Assembly: GCA_017447625.1 (NCBI GenBank)
Contig: JAFSNB010000034.1
Span: 1 to 64,000 of the forward strand
Length of the DNA stretch: 64,000 nucleotides
Reading direction: 5' to 3'
DNA from: Bacteroidaceae bacterium
Lineage (GTDB): Bacteria; Bacteroidota; Bacteroidia; Bacteroidales; Bacteroidaceae
A program made the position numbers and the translations under genes. The notes below the pieces were generated by a model. That model had not been told where the DNA came from, made no database searches, and saw only the letters and a program-made list of their open reading frames with translations. This document shows, one piece after another, positions 58,901-64,000 of the stretch (the stretch's first letter is position 1; each line of letters starts with the position of its first letter).

Positions 58901-58956
58901 GCATAGACCGCGCCGCAGGCGATGTCCGCCTCGACTGGTGGCAGTTCAAAAAGTGA
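55906..58956 (+). CDS. Secreted tandem GH43-CBM6 enzyme (two GH43 and two CBM6-like domains) with three repeat insertions
   Basis: The protein has 1016 residues. The N-terminus is long and basic before a hydrophobic signal (LLGAGLFLLSQPASAQ). Module 1: GH43 at about 60-380 with Asp74 (YSTDPAP), Asp192 (HIDPTVW) and Glu258 (YVEGPWLL); CBM6-like at about 385-535. Module 2: GH43 at about 550-800 with Asp559 (YTADPAP), Asp684 (DIDPTVF) and Glu732 (YQEGPWLY); CBM6-like at about 810-1016, ending VRLDWWQFKK. Both catalytic triads are complete. Arabinofuranosidase or xylosidase activity is expected. Insertions are AAASAKTASAAAKSVSGGLP (about 271-288) in GH43-1, ASDGSPAG (about 423-430) in CBM-1 and ASVSGGSASGVPAG (about 935-948) in CBM-2, each from a family-C palindrome. 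It lies 33 bases after the GH97 gene. Confidence 0.9.
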   Translation: MKTNIFKATISARFLRATNLACIFKATVPALLGAGLFLLSQPASAQQPKKPTPAELTAAAHYRNPIVQTCYSTDPAPLNVGDSVLYVFTGHDEDKADFFWMQEWRVYSTRDMVNWTDHGSPLALESFSWADDRAWAAQVIERNGKFFWYICAHSKLSGGMAIGVAVADRPEGPYRDALGHPLFDNGSWDHIDPTVWIDDKGQAWLAWGNPRLHVLQLQDDMIHPKGEVQFIEMTEEGFGSPQMNKREQGKQYKDSYVEGPWLLQVPKRESAAASAKTASAAAKSVSGGLPAGTWLLLYAAGGVPEHISYSSAPSPLGPWHYEGEIMPLGGTDSFTNHCGVADFKGHSYFFYHTGHLPGGGGFGRSTAVEEFRYKEDGRFPIIKPTRKGVDPISTFNPFRRVPAATMAYSYGLKTEQYRPSRPGASDGSPAGNRNTPPTVYVSDIHDSDWLRLDNVDFGAFGARQFTVSAASGLRGGRIELRVDSLKGRSLGSIDIEGTNGWERFQTFTISLPRITTGVHDLYLVFHGRKGPKLFNLEWWEMGNDADVNMPILQTHYTADPAPLVVGDTVYLYLSHDSHPDEILDPRDRYNNSFLMYDWLLFTSTDMVNWTDHGAVASLRDFSWRSRDNGAWAIQTVKRNGKYYLYAPLHGHGIGVLVADSPYGPFRDPIGKPLVWQKEHWDDIDPTVFIDNDGQAWMYWGNPNTYYVRLGKDMISTEGDIVKLDYHIEHYQEGPWLYERNGHWYLAYASTCCPEGLGYAMADSPTGPWESKGYVMAPTPRDRGNHPGIIDFKGKSYVFGQNYDLLHHETREHFERRSVSLAEMHYRADGTIEEVPYWLDLRLPEPVGTLNPYRRVEAETMAWGYGLRTDKFGIAGTHELVRRAGNKPVSITEQFPESTGKKNLYVYDLDEGEYIRLRSVDFSKKTARTFSITAAAASVSGGSASGVPAGATISIHLDAPGGPLLGTVEITSTGSVDTYKEFTTKLTPKLATGVRDLYFCIDRAAGDVRLDWWQFKK
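56756..56783. repeat. Family-C palindrome copy 2
   Basis: GTGTCCGGCGG-TTTG-CCCGCCGGCAC encodes SVSGGLPAGT inside the first GH43 domain, preceded by an Ala/Ser-rich run. Confidence 0.8.
57171..57201. repeat. Family-C palindrome copy 3
   Basis: GGTGCGTCCGACGGTTCTCC then CGCCGGAAAC encodes GASDGSPAGN in the first CBM6-like domain; one arm has a mismatch. Confidence 0.7.
58713..58752. repeat. Family-C palindrome copy 4
   Basis: GTGTCCGGAGG-TTC-CGCCTCCGGAG encodes SVSGGSASGV, then PAG, in the second CBM6-like domain, preceded by AAAA. Confidence 0.7.
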
Positions 58957-59009
58957 TGAGCATATAGGGCCTATAGGGCTTATGAGGCTTATAAGCTCTC
59001 AACTTTCGA

Positions 59010-59046
59010 CTTCGCGTTGGCGCAATCGCGCTAACGCGAAGTTTTT
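59010..59046 (+). terminator. Terminator after the GH43 gene, overlapping the queH 3' end
   Basis: CTTCGCGTT and AACGCGAAG form a perfect 9-bp stem followed by TTTTT. The convergent queH stop codon (59031) lies inside the hairpin. Confidence 0.75.
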
Positions 59047-59663
59047 AAGCTGAATTCGCAGCCACAATACAATTGGTTGTAGAAGCCGAATTCCTTGAGA
59101 AGTTGGTTGCGGCGTTCCTGAAGACCACCCTTGCGCCAGTTGCGCGCCCAGAAATGAGAACCCGGCACGGCGGCTTCGGCTGCTGTGCCGGCTCGTTCTA
59201 TCTGGTCGAGCCGTTTCCATCGTGATGAAGCCAGAGTGGTGGTGAAGACGTTGATGCCCAGTTCCACGGCTTTGCGTGCCGTAGCTTCCAGCCGCATACG
59301 GAAACACTGCTCGCATCGTGCGCCGCGTTCAGGCTCCTGCTCCATCCCTTTAATATATGCGAGCCAGGCCTCGTGGTCCCAGTCCCCGTCAATCCATTCA
59401 ATCCCCAACCCTTCGGCGTGGCGTTTGCTCTCTGCCTTACGTATCTCATATTCCTCCTTCGGGTATATGTTCGGGTTGAAATAGAATATAGTGGGTCTAT
59501 AGCCATTCGCCAGCAGCCACTCCACGATGGCGCTGGAGCAAGGGGCGCAACAGGCGTGGAGGAGGAGCCCCTCTCCGGCTCCCCCCGTGGGGGGGAGAGT
59601 CCTCCCTCCCCCCGCCCTCCCTGTTAGGGAGGGAGCAGTTAGAGGGCAAGAGTTATTATTCAT
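59031..59663 (-). CDS. queH: Epoxyqueuosine reductase QueH with repeat-derived N-terminus
   Basis: QueH reduces epoxyqueuosine to queuosine in tRNA, the last step of the pathway, following QueA. The family core starts at LLLHACCAPCSSAIVEWLLA (Cys pair CCxPC), then YFNPNIYPKEEYEIRKAESK, ARCEQCFRMRLEATARKAVE (second Cys pair), TTTLASSRWKRLDQIERAG and YNQLYCGCEFSLKTSR (final Cys pair). About 30 residues before the core (NNNSCPLTAPSLTGRAGGGR then TLPPTGGAGEG) are translated from two family-A-type palindromes and replace the usual short N-terminus. The ATG at 59663 is the first available start. Confidence 0.92.
   Translation of the reverse strand: MNNNSCPLTAPSLTGRAGGGRTLPPTGGAGEGLLLHACCAPCSSAIVEWLLANGYRPTIFYFNPNIYPKEEYEIRKAESKRHAEGLGIEWIDGDWDHEAWLAYIKGMEQEPERGARCEQCFRMRLEATARKAVELGINVFTTTLASSRWKRLDQIERAGTAAEAAVPGSHFWARNWRKGGLQERRNQLLKEFGFYNQLYCGCEFSLKTSR
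59567..59636. repeat. Two family-A palindromes forming the queH N-terminus
   Basis: GGCTCCCCCCGTGGGGGGGA and CCGCCCTCCCTGTTAGGGAG lie side by side and encode about 25 residues before the conserved HACCAPC block. Confidence 0.88.
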
Positions 59664-59702
59664 ATATTAATAATGGAGATTTCGTCCAGTCAAATGCTAT
59701 CT

Positions 59703-59737
59703 GCCCCCTCCCTATAGGGAGGGCGGGGGGAGAGTCA
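59703..59737. repeat. Family-A palindrome forming the 3' end of the TlpA-like gene
   Basis: CCCTCCCTATAGGGAGGGCG then GGGGGAGAGTC. The stop at 59712 and the last residues (KVTLPPPSL) come from it. Confidence 0.85.
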
Positions 59738-60740
59738 CCTTCCCTTCTTCCCACTTGGTCCCTATTGAAAGGATTTTGCGGTTTTTGTCGGCAATGATGA
59801 TGAGGGGTACGGTGCGTATGCCGAACTGCTGGACGATAGGAGTTTCCCACGACATACGGTAGCAGCGGGTGGTCCATGTGATACTGTCCTGACGGCACAT
59901 CAGACGGTAAAGGGTGGTGTCTGTGTCCAAACTGATGCTTATGGCCTGCAAATCCTTTGAGCGTTCCTTGAGGGCTTTCTTTATGTGATAGTTGAGGCCG
60001 TGGCTTTCGCTCTTCCATCCGGCCCAGAATACCAGCAGAGTTGATTTCTCCTTGCTCGTCTCGGAGAGCTTGAAGGTGTCTTGCTTGCCGTTGAAACCGT
60101 CGGGCGGCAGAATGATGTCTGGCAGTTTTCCGCCTTTGCGCAGGGTGGTCAGACGGGTGTGGTTCATAGTGATAAGCCTCTGCATAAAGATGCCCTCGGA
60201 GGTCTCTCTGTGAGCTTTGACGTATTCCCTCATGTGTGCCATAAGGGTGTCCTTGGGTGCAGTCAGATGTTCCAAACGGAACTTCGTGTATTCTTCGTTG
60301 GCCTCATTTCCGCTTATCTCTATGGCCTTCAGTTGGTTTCCGTCACCCTTCAGTTTTATGTGTTCGCCGGGATTCGCGAACACCACCTGCTCGCTCATAT
60401 TCGGGAACACAATGTGAAAGACAGCCTCTGACGTCAGAGGGTTGCGCCAGTCGAACTTCCCCTCTCTTAAATTAATAGTATCTATGTCTTCCATCGCCCC
60501 CGTCGAGGAGTAGATGTACAAGTCGGCCTGCATCAGGTTCTCGAACGTCCCGCTTATGCGCACCTCGTCAGAGGGGGTGCAGGAGAACAATAAGAGAAGA
60601 AGCCCCACCCCCAACCCCACCCTGTGAGGGAGGGGAGTAGCCCCACCCCCTACGGACTCTCCCCCCAACCCCTCCCTGTGAGGGAGGGGAGTAGTTACTA
60701 TTTGCCAGAACAATTTTCTTATTTCAGTGTGGAAAGCCAT
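59712..60740 (-). CDS. DUF4369/thioredoxin-fold lipoprotein without CxxC; both ends repeat-derived
   Basis: The protein has 342 residues from the ATG at 60740. The N-terminus reads MAFHTEIRKLFWQIVTTPLP, HREGLGGESVGGGATPLPHR, VGLGVGLLLLLFSCTPSDEV: two family-A copies lie between the basic start and a lipobox-like LFSC, giving an unusually long n-region. Next come a DUF4369 domain (VRISGTFENLMQADLYIYSS, about 65-185) and a thioredoxin-like domain (STLLVFWAGWKSESHGLNYH, SISLDTDTTLYRLMCRQD, FGIRTVPLIIIADKNRKILS). The position of the redox CxxC is occupied by GWKSES, so it should not be a disulfide oxidoreductase. The C-terminus is also repeat-derived. Whether the long signal is still exported is open. 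Confidence 0.78.
   Translation of the reverse strand: MAFHTEIRKLFWQIVTTPLPHREGLGGESVGGGATPLPHRVGLGVGLLLLLFSCTPSDEVRISGTFENLMQADLYIYSSTGAMEDIDTINLREGKFDWRNPLTSEAVFHIVFPNMSEQVVFANPGEHIKLKGDGNQLKAIEISGNEANEEYTKFRLEHLTAPKDTLMAHMREYVKAHRETSEGIFMQRLITMNHTRLTTLRKGGKLPDIILPPDGFNGKQDTFKLSETSKEKSTLLVFWAGWKSESHGLNYHIKKALKERSKDLQAISISLDTDTTLYRLMCRQDSITWTTRCYRMSWETPIVQQFGIRTVPLIIIADKNRKILSIGTKWEEGKVTLPPPSL
60602..60700. repeat. Two family-A palindromes inside the N-terminus of the TlpA-like gene
   Basis: CACCCTGTGAGGGAGGGGAG and CCCTCCCTGTGAGGGAGGGG, with GCCCCACCCCC and ACTCTCCCCCCAACC between them, encode the PLPHREG and PLPHRVG blocks. Confidence 0.88.
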
Positions 60741-60750
60741 GTCTGGTGAG

Positions 60751-60796
60751 TAATTACTCACCTCCCTCTAGGGAGGGGCAGGGGGGAGAGTCCGTT
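60751..60796. repeat. Family-A palindrome between the TPR lipoprotein and TlpA-like genes
   Basis: TAATTACTCACCTCCCTCTA then GGGAGGGGCAGGGGGGAGAG and TCCGT. It matches the miaB copy almost base for base outside the loop. Confidence 0.88.
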
Positions 60797-60811
60797 GGTT
60801 GGGGATTTGTT

Positions 60812-62509
60812 TTACTTAACCAGCCCTGCAATCTGTGCTGCATAGGCGGCGAATTCCAAGTCTTTGGCGGCGCGGGCAGCGAGGCTGGAATCCTTCTCGA
60901 TGGCGGTGCGCAGGTTGCTAACAACGCCGTTGGCATCGTTAGTGCGGGCGGCCAGAACTGCCTTCAGGTAGCTGGTGTAGCCGTCGGGGTTAGCGATGGC
61001 GGCCAGTGTTGAGGCGGCGCTGTTATAGTCTTTGTTCAGGATTTGGGCGAGGGCTGCGCTGTTGCTCTTCGTTCCTGCGAGGGCAGCGGCGGCAGCGGCG
61101 TAGTTGCCTTTGGCGATGTTGAGGTTACCCATCACCTCGCTGTAGCTCTCCGAACCGGTGCCACGGGCCAGCAGGGTCTCTGCGCCGGCAGCGTTGCCGT
61201 TGGCCAGAGCCAGCAGGGCTTCGTTCGTTGCCACCTCGGCAGCGCTTCCGCTCAGGCTCTTAGCCTTCTCGATATAGTTCTTTGCGGAGGCGAGATCACC
61301 AGTCTGATAGGCGATGCTGGCAAGGTTATTGAAGGCGCGGGCGTCGGTGGGGTAGAGCTGTGCGGCTTTCTCGTACCAGGCTTTCTTGGTCTGGAGGTCC
61401 TCCTGCAGGTTCGCTCCGTAGAGAAGCTCCTCGAGGCTCAGCTTACGGGCGTCGGAAGCGAATTGTTCAACGATCTGCTCGTCGGTGCGGCCGATTACCT
61501 CGTAGTTGGCGATGAGGCGTGCGCGACGCAGCTCAGGCAGGATGCCTTTGGCCAACTCGTCATAAACCACGCTCATGTTACGGATCTGCTGCTCGCGCTC
61601 CACCGGATCCTTGTACATTGAGAGGACGCGCAGGATCACATCCTTGTCCTGTATATTGCTCTCGGCGACAAGCTGCTGGAAGCCTTCCCAGTCTTCAGCG
61701 GTGTAGTGGGTCTCCACGTCAGCGGTCATCTTGTTCTTCTTCAGCTGCTGGTTCACATAGTCGGCACCGCTCTTCTGGCGCTTCTGGGCCAGCTTCTCGT
61801 TGAAGTCGTAGGAGCCTTCGGGCGAGGCGTAGGCGCTTACCTCGATATTCGTCAGCTTGCGTGTGGCTTCGTTGTCGTTGATCTCCTTGAGGATGCGCAC
61901 GAAGTCCTTGATGCTCGTGGTCTTCAGCTCGCTGGCGCGTACGTTGGCCTGGTTCACGAGATACTTGATCTGAGCTTCCTGCTTCTGCTTGATAACCTTC
62001 TGGAAGGCGTCAGCGGCGGTGGCGGGAGAAGCGGTAAACACCGTGCCCTGAAGCAGGCTGGCTGTGGATACGATGCCGTAGCCCACCTTCACTTCGGGAA
62101 TCTCCACGGTCTTGCCGCCTACGGTGGCGGCGAAGCGCAGGTAGAGGTCGCTCTGCTGCATCTCGTCGGTGTAGTTGAACTGAGCCTTCATCGTGTAGTT
62201 GCCGCCCACCTTGTAGTTTACGGTGGTGCCGTTGCCTTCGACCTTCTCACCCTGGAAAGTGGAGCTGGGGCTTGTCACCTCCTGGCCGTCGAACTTCAGC
62301 ACGGGCGTAACCACAACGCTGGCGTTCTTATTCATGTATTTCTCGGGGAACGTAGCGCTGATAGTGGCATCCACGACGCCTCCGACCTCTTCAAGCGGGG
62401 TGGGGGTGACGGTGAAGTTGTCAGCACTCAGGGCACCAAGTTTGCTGCTGCAAGATGTTTCTGCCAGGCCGAGCACGGCGACGGCAGACATGTAAAGATA
62501 CTTTCTCAT
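60812..62509 (-). CDS. TPR lipoprotein with OmpA-like segment
   Basis: The protein has 565 residues. RKYLYMSAVAVLGLAETSCS gives a lipobox (ETSC). Residues 25-165 are a beta-rich N-terminal domain (DNFTVTPTPLEEVGGVVDAT). Residues about 225-300 carry LTNIEVSAYASPEGSYDFNE and KLAQKRQKSGADYVNQQLKK, the pattern of the peptidoglycan-binding OmpA C-terminal domain, although it sits in mid-protein. The C-terminal 200 residues are TPR-like (AAQLYPTDARAFNNLASIAY, YIEKAKSLSGSAAEVATNEA). Such proteins are abundant in Bacteroidales envelopes; a structural, peptidoglycan-linked role is inferred. Confidence 0.82.
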   Translation of the reverse strand: MRKYLYMSAVAVLGLAETSCSSKLGALSADNFTVTPTPLEEVGGVVDATISATFPEKYMNKNASVVVTPVLKFDGQEVTSPSSTFQGEKVEGNGTTVNYKVGGNYTMKAQFNYTDEMQQSDLYLRFAATVGGKTVEIPEVKVGYGIVSTASLLQGTVFTASPATAADAFQKVIKQKQEAQIKYLVNQANVRASELKTTSIKDFVRILKEINDNEATRKLTNIEVSAYASPEGSYDFNEKLAQKRQKSGADYVNQQLKKNKMTADVETHYTAEDWEGFQQLVAESNIQDKDVILRVLSMYKDPVEREQQIRNMSVVYDELAKGILPELRRARLIANYEVIGRTDEQIVEQFASDARKLSLEELLYGANLQEDLQTKKAWYEKAAQLYPTDARAFNNLASIAYQTGDLASAKNYIEKAKSLSGSAAEVATNEALLALANGNAAGAETLLARGTGSESYSEVMGNLNIAKGNYAAAAAALAGTKSNSAALAQILNKDYNSAASTLAAIANPDGYTSYLKAVLAARTNDANGVVSNLRTAIEKDSSLAARAAKDLEFAAYAAQIAGLVK

Positions 62510-62547
62510 AATCTGTTAATGGTAATGAACTATAGATTTTCGAGGCG

Positions 62548-62555
62548 CAAAGGTA
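62548..62555 (-). promoter_or_regulatory. -7 box (TACCTTTG) of the TPR lipoprotein gene
   Basis: Minus-strand TACCTTTGCGCC ends 38 bases before the ATG at 62509. Confidence 0.65.
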
Positions 62556-62561
62556 GTGAAA

Positions 62562-62682
62562 TAATTCTTAATTCATAATTCATAATGCATAATTTTAGCC
62601 AATTCGCCGATTTTTTAAAGTATATTGTGATTTAAAGCGCAGCCCAATTATGCATTGTGCATTATGAATTATGAATTGCCTT
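62562..62682. repeat. Inverted pair of heptad arrays upstream of the TPR lipoprotein gene, ending in xerD
   Basis: ATTCATA-type heptads (62563-62595) face ATTATGA-type heptads (62643-62678) across about 45 bases. The right arm differs from the inverse of the left mainly by one extra heptad and encodes the last residues (AIHNS) and stop of XerD. Confidence 0.85.
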
Positions 62683-63642
62683 CAAGTTTCTCGGGTGGTG
62701 GCACATGATCTCCTCGCGCAGGCGGTGGCGGTCTATGTGCACATATATCTCCGTGGTGCCGATATCCTCGTGGCCAAGCATCTCCTGAATGGCACGCAGG
62801 TTGGCTCCACCTTCTAAGAGATGGGTGGCAAAACTGTGGCGGAAAGTGTGGGGTGATATGCTGTCGCGGAAGCCGTTCTGCTGGCACAGCTCCTTCACGA
62901 TATGGAACACTGTTATGCGGCTCAGAGGGGTACGGCGGCGCACGGAGAGGAACACATAGTCGGTGCAGCCCGGCTTGGGTTCGAGACGGTTGCGGTCGTC
63001 GAACCAGCGGTTCAGCTCGTCTATGGCGCGCTGGGAGATAGGCACGAGCCGCTCTTTCTTCCCTTTGCCGTGGACACGGATGAAGCCCTCCACGAGGAAG
63101 AGATCCGAGATCTTCAGCTTACACAGCTCGCTCACGCGCAGGCCGCAGCTGTAGAGCGTCTCCAGTATGGCACGGTCGCGCTGTCCCTCGGGTTTGCTCA
63201 GGTCGATACTGTCTATAAGGGTGTCTATCTCACCCACCGTCATCACATCCGGCAGGTGATGTCCTCGGCTCGGCGATTCCAGCAGTTCCGTGGGGTCGTC
63301 TTCTATCTCTTTCTCTAAATAAAGGAAGCGGTAGAAGGCCTTTACGCCGGAGAGGATGCGGCTGATAGAGCGCGGTTGTATGCCTATGTCCATCAGCGTG
63401 GCCACGAAGGTCTCCAACTGCTCCAGCGTCACCTTGCGGAAGTCAATCCCCTCGTCCTTGTAGTACCCCAGCAGTTTGTTCAGGTCCCGCACATAAGCAT
63501 CCACAGTGTTGTTCGAGAACGCCCGTTCAAGGCGTAGGTACTGGATGAAACGACGAAATAATATCCCCCCAACGGACTCTCCCCCCTGCCCCTCCCTGTG
63601 AGGGAGGGGAGTAGTTACTTTCTGACTGGATGAATTCTTCAT
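62662..63642 (-). CDS. xerD: Tyrosine recombinase XerD with repeat-derived ends
   Basis: XerD-type recombinases resolve chromosome dimers at dif. The 326-residue protein has the SAM-like N-terminal domain (FIQYLRLERAFSNNTVDAYV) and the catalytic domain with Arg in LYSCGLRVSELCKLKISD, Lys in VHGKGKKERLVPIS, HTFRHSFATHLLEGGANLRA, LGHEDIGTTEIYVHI (catalytic Tyr). Residues 9-26 (VTTPLPHREGQGGESVGG) come from a family-A palindrome and the last five residues from a heptad array. Length and motif set fit the housekeeping XerD rather than an integron or transposon integrase. Confidence 0.92.
   Translation of the reverse strand: MKNSSSQKVTTPLPHREGQGGESVGGILFRRFIQYLRLERAFSNNTVDAYVRDLNKLLGYYKDEGIDFRKVTLEQLETFVATLMDIGIQPRSISRILSGVKAFYRFLYLEKEIEDDPTELLESPSRGHHLPDVMTVGEIDTLIDSIDLSKPEGQRDRAILETLYSCGLRVSELCKLKISDLFLVEGFIRVHGKGKKERLVPISQRAIDELNRWFDDRNRLEPKPGCTDYVFLSVRRRTPLSRITVFHIVKELCQQNGFRDSISPHTFRHSFATHLLEGGANLRAIQEMLGHEDIGTTEIYVHIDRHRLREEIMCHHPRNLKAIHNS
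63571..63618. repeat. Family-A palindrome inside the xerD N-terminus
   Basis: AACGGACTCTCCCCCCTGCC and CCTCCCTGTGAGGGAGGGGA then GTAGTTAC encode TTPLPHREGQGGESV. Confidence 0.88.
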
Positions 63643-63684
63643 AATTAATTAATGATTAATATATGAATAACACTTCTCTGTCTG

Positions 63685-63784
63685 TAATTACTCCCCTTCC
63701 TTAAGGGGGGGGCAGGGGGGAGGCCTGCTTCTAATCTTCTTCTCTAACTACTCTCCCCCCCACGGGGGGAGCCGGAGAGGGGCC
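63685..63784. repeat. Two family-A-type palindromes between xerD and secDF
   Basis: CTCCCCTTCCTTAAGGGGGG then GGCAGGGGGGAGGCC (63685-63726), and CTCTCCCCCCCACGGGGGGA then GCCGGAGAGGGGCC (63747-63784), the latter ending at the secDF stop. The second type equals the outer palindrome in queH. Confidence 0.85.
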
Positions 63785-64000
63785 TTACTCCTCCTCCTTG
63801 ATCTTGCGACCCATCACGAGATAAGCGGTGGGAGCGGCAACGAACATGGAGGTGATGGTGCCGATGATGACACCGAGCATCATTGCGAAGGCGAAGCTCT
63901 TAATGCTGGCACCGCCGAACACAAAGATGAAGAGGAGCACGATGAACGTAGATACTGACGTGTTGATGGTACGAGTCAGCGTCTGGTTCAGTGACATATT
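63785..64000 (-). CDS. secDF: Protein translocase SecDF, C-terminal end (partial)
   Basis: Only the last 71 residues are in the window; the frame continues past the right edge. NMSLNQTLTRTINTSVSTFI, VLLFIFVFGGASIKSFAFAM and MLGVIIGTITSMFVAAPTAY match the end of the SecF half of Bacteroidetes SecDF fusions (the TRTxNTSxxT block and the last two membrane helices). It ends LVMGRKIKEEE. SecDF uses the proton gradient to assist Sec export. Whether it is a SecDF fusion or separate SecF cannot be seen here; the fusion is usual in Bacteroidetes. Confidence 0.85.
   Translation of the reverse strand, partial: NMSLNQTLTRTINTSVSTFIVLLFIFVFGGASIKSFAFAMMLGVIIGTITSMFVAAPTAYLVMGRKIKEEE

Noticed and set aside
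52687..58956. Polysaccharide utilisation locus of the SusCD type
   Set aside because: The glycosidases are there, but neither a TonB-dependent receptor nor a SusD-like lipoprotein is encoded nearby.
59567..63784. Insertion sequence or integron around xerD
   Set aside because: XerD has the length and motifs of the housekeeping enzyme, the surrounding palindromes are found throughout the window, and no transposase, attC-like site or gene cassette is present.

Overview
The window looks like the chromosome of a gut- or rumen-type Bacteroidales, probably Prevotella-like. The reasons are: promoter boxes of the Bacteroidetes form TAnnTTTG upstream of about two dozen genes; few Shine-Dalgarno sequences; a type IX secretion (T9SS) sorting domain and Prevotella-style tails (SGRR...GIYI); families largely confined to Bacteroidetes (DUF3244, DUF3098, DUF2723, Wzi, GH97); and the gene order ftsX-DUF3098-uppP-truB-queA-folK. 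No phage, conjugative element, CRISPR array or SusCD pair was seen.

Layout. 1-9.7 kb: a minus-strand run of secreted proteins (a triplicated-domain protein, a papain-like protease, an S74-like T9SS protein, two lipoproteins, a DUF3244 protein) headed by a TPR membrane regulator. 9.66-10.5 kb: a gene-free stretch with a hexanucleotide array. 10.5-13.6 kb: a DUF3836-like protein and a GH30 enzyme. 13.7-18.1 kb: twin coiled-coil membrane proteins and two membrane-bound regulators. 18.5-29 kb: housekeeping genes (dedA-like, purD, folK, queA, truB, uppP, ftsX, miaB). 29.0-29.34 kb: a candidate structured small RNA. 29.5-31.7 kb: a YbjN-like protein and a protein kinase/AAA+ fusion. 32-44.9 kb: dacB, nadB, purU, GH16, GH84, ung, manC, gyrB, rpsT, tRNA-Glu, recO. 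44.9-52.7 kb: Wzi-like, lipocalin-like and ToxR-like regulator genes, DUF3098 paralogue, DUF2723 membrane protein, polysaccharide deacetylase. 52.7-59 kb: two large glycosidases (GH43-like+GH97, and GH43-CBM6 twice). 59-64 kb: queH, a thioredoxin-fold lipoprotein, a TPR/OmpA-like lipoprotein, xerD and the 3' end of secDF.

The most striking signal is not a gene. Several dispersed repeat families run through the window and enter coding sequence: a CCCTCCC/GGGAGGG palindrome (family A), a CCCCC/GGGGG palindrome (family B), a CCGGCGG/CCGCCGG palindrome confined to two glycosidase genes (family C), and degenerate arrays with a 7-base period (heptads) whose sequence differs from site to site. They supply internal peptides (dacB, purD, GH97, GH43), N-terminal extensions (queH, xerD, a TlpA-like protein) and C-termini including stop codons (folK, miaB, xerD, truB, ftsX and others). 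This resembles the protein-invading palindromic elements of Rickettsia, but with several unrelated families in one genome.

All calls rest on reading the sequence and remembered family features; no database search was made. Start codons were chosen by preferring ATG downstream of a visible promoter box over upstream TTG/GTG codons.
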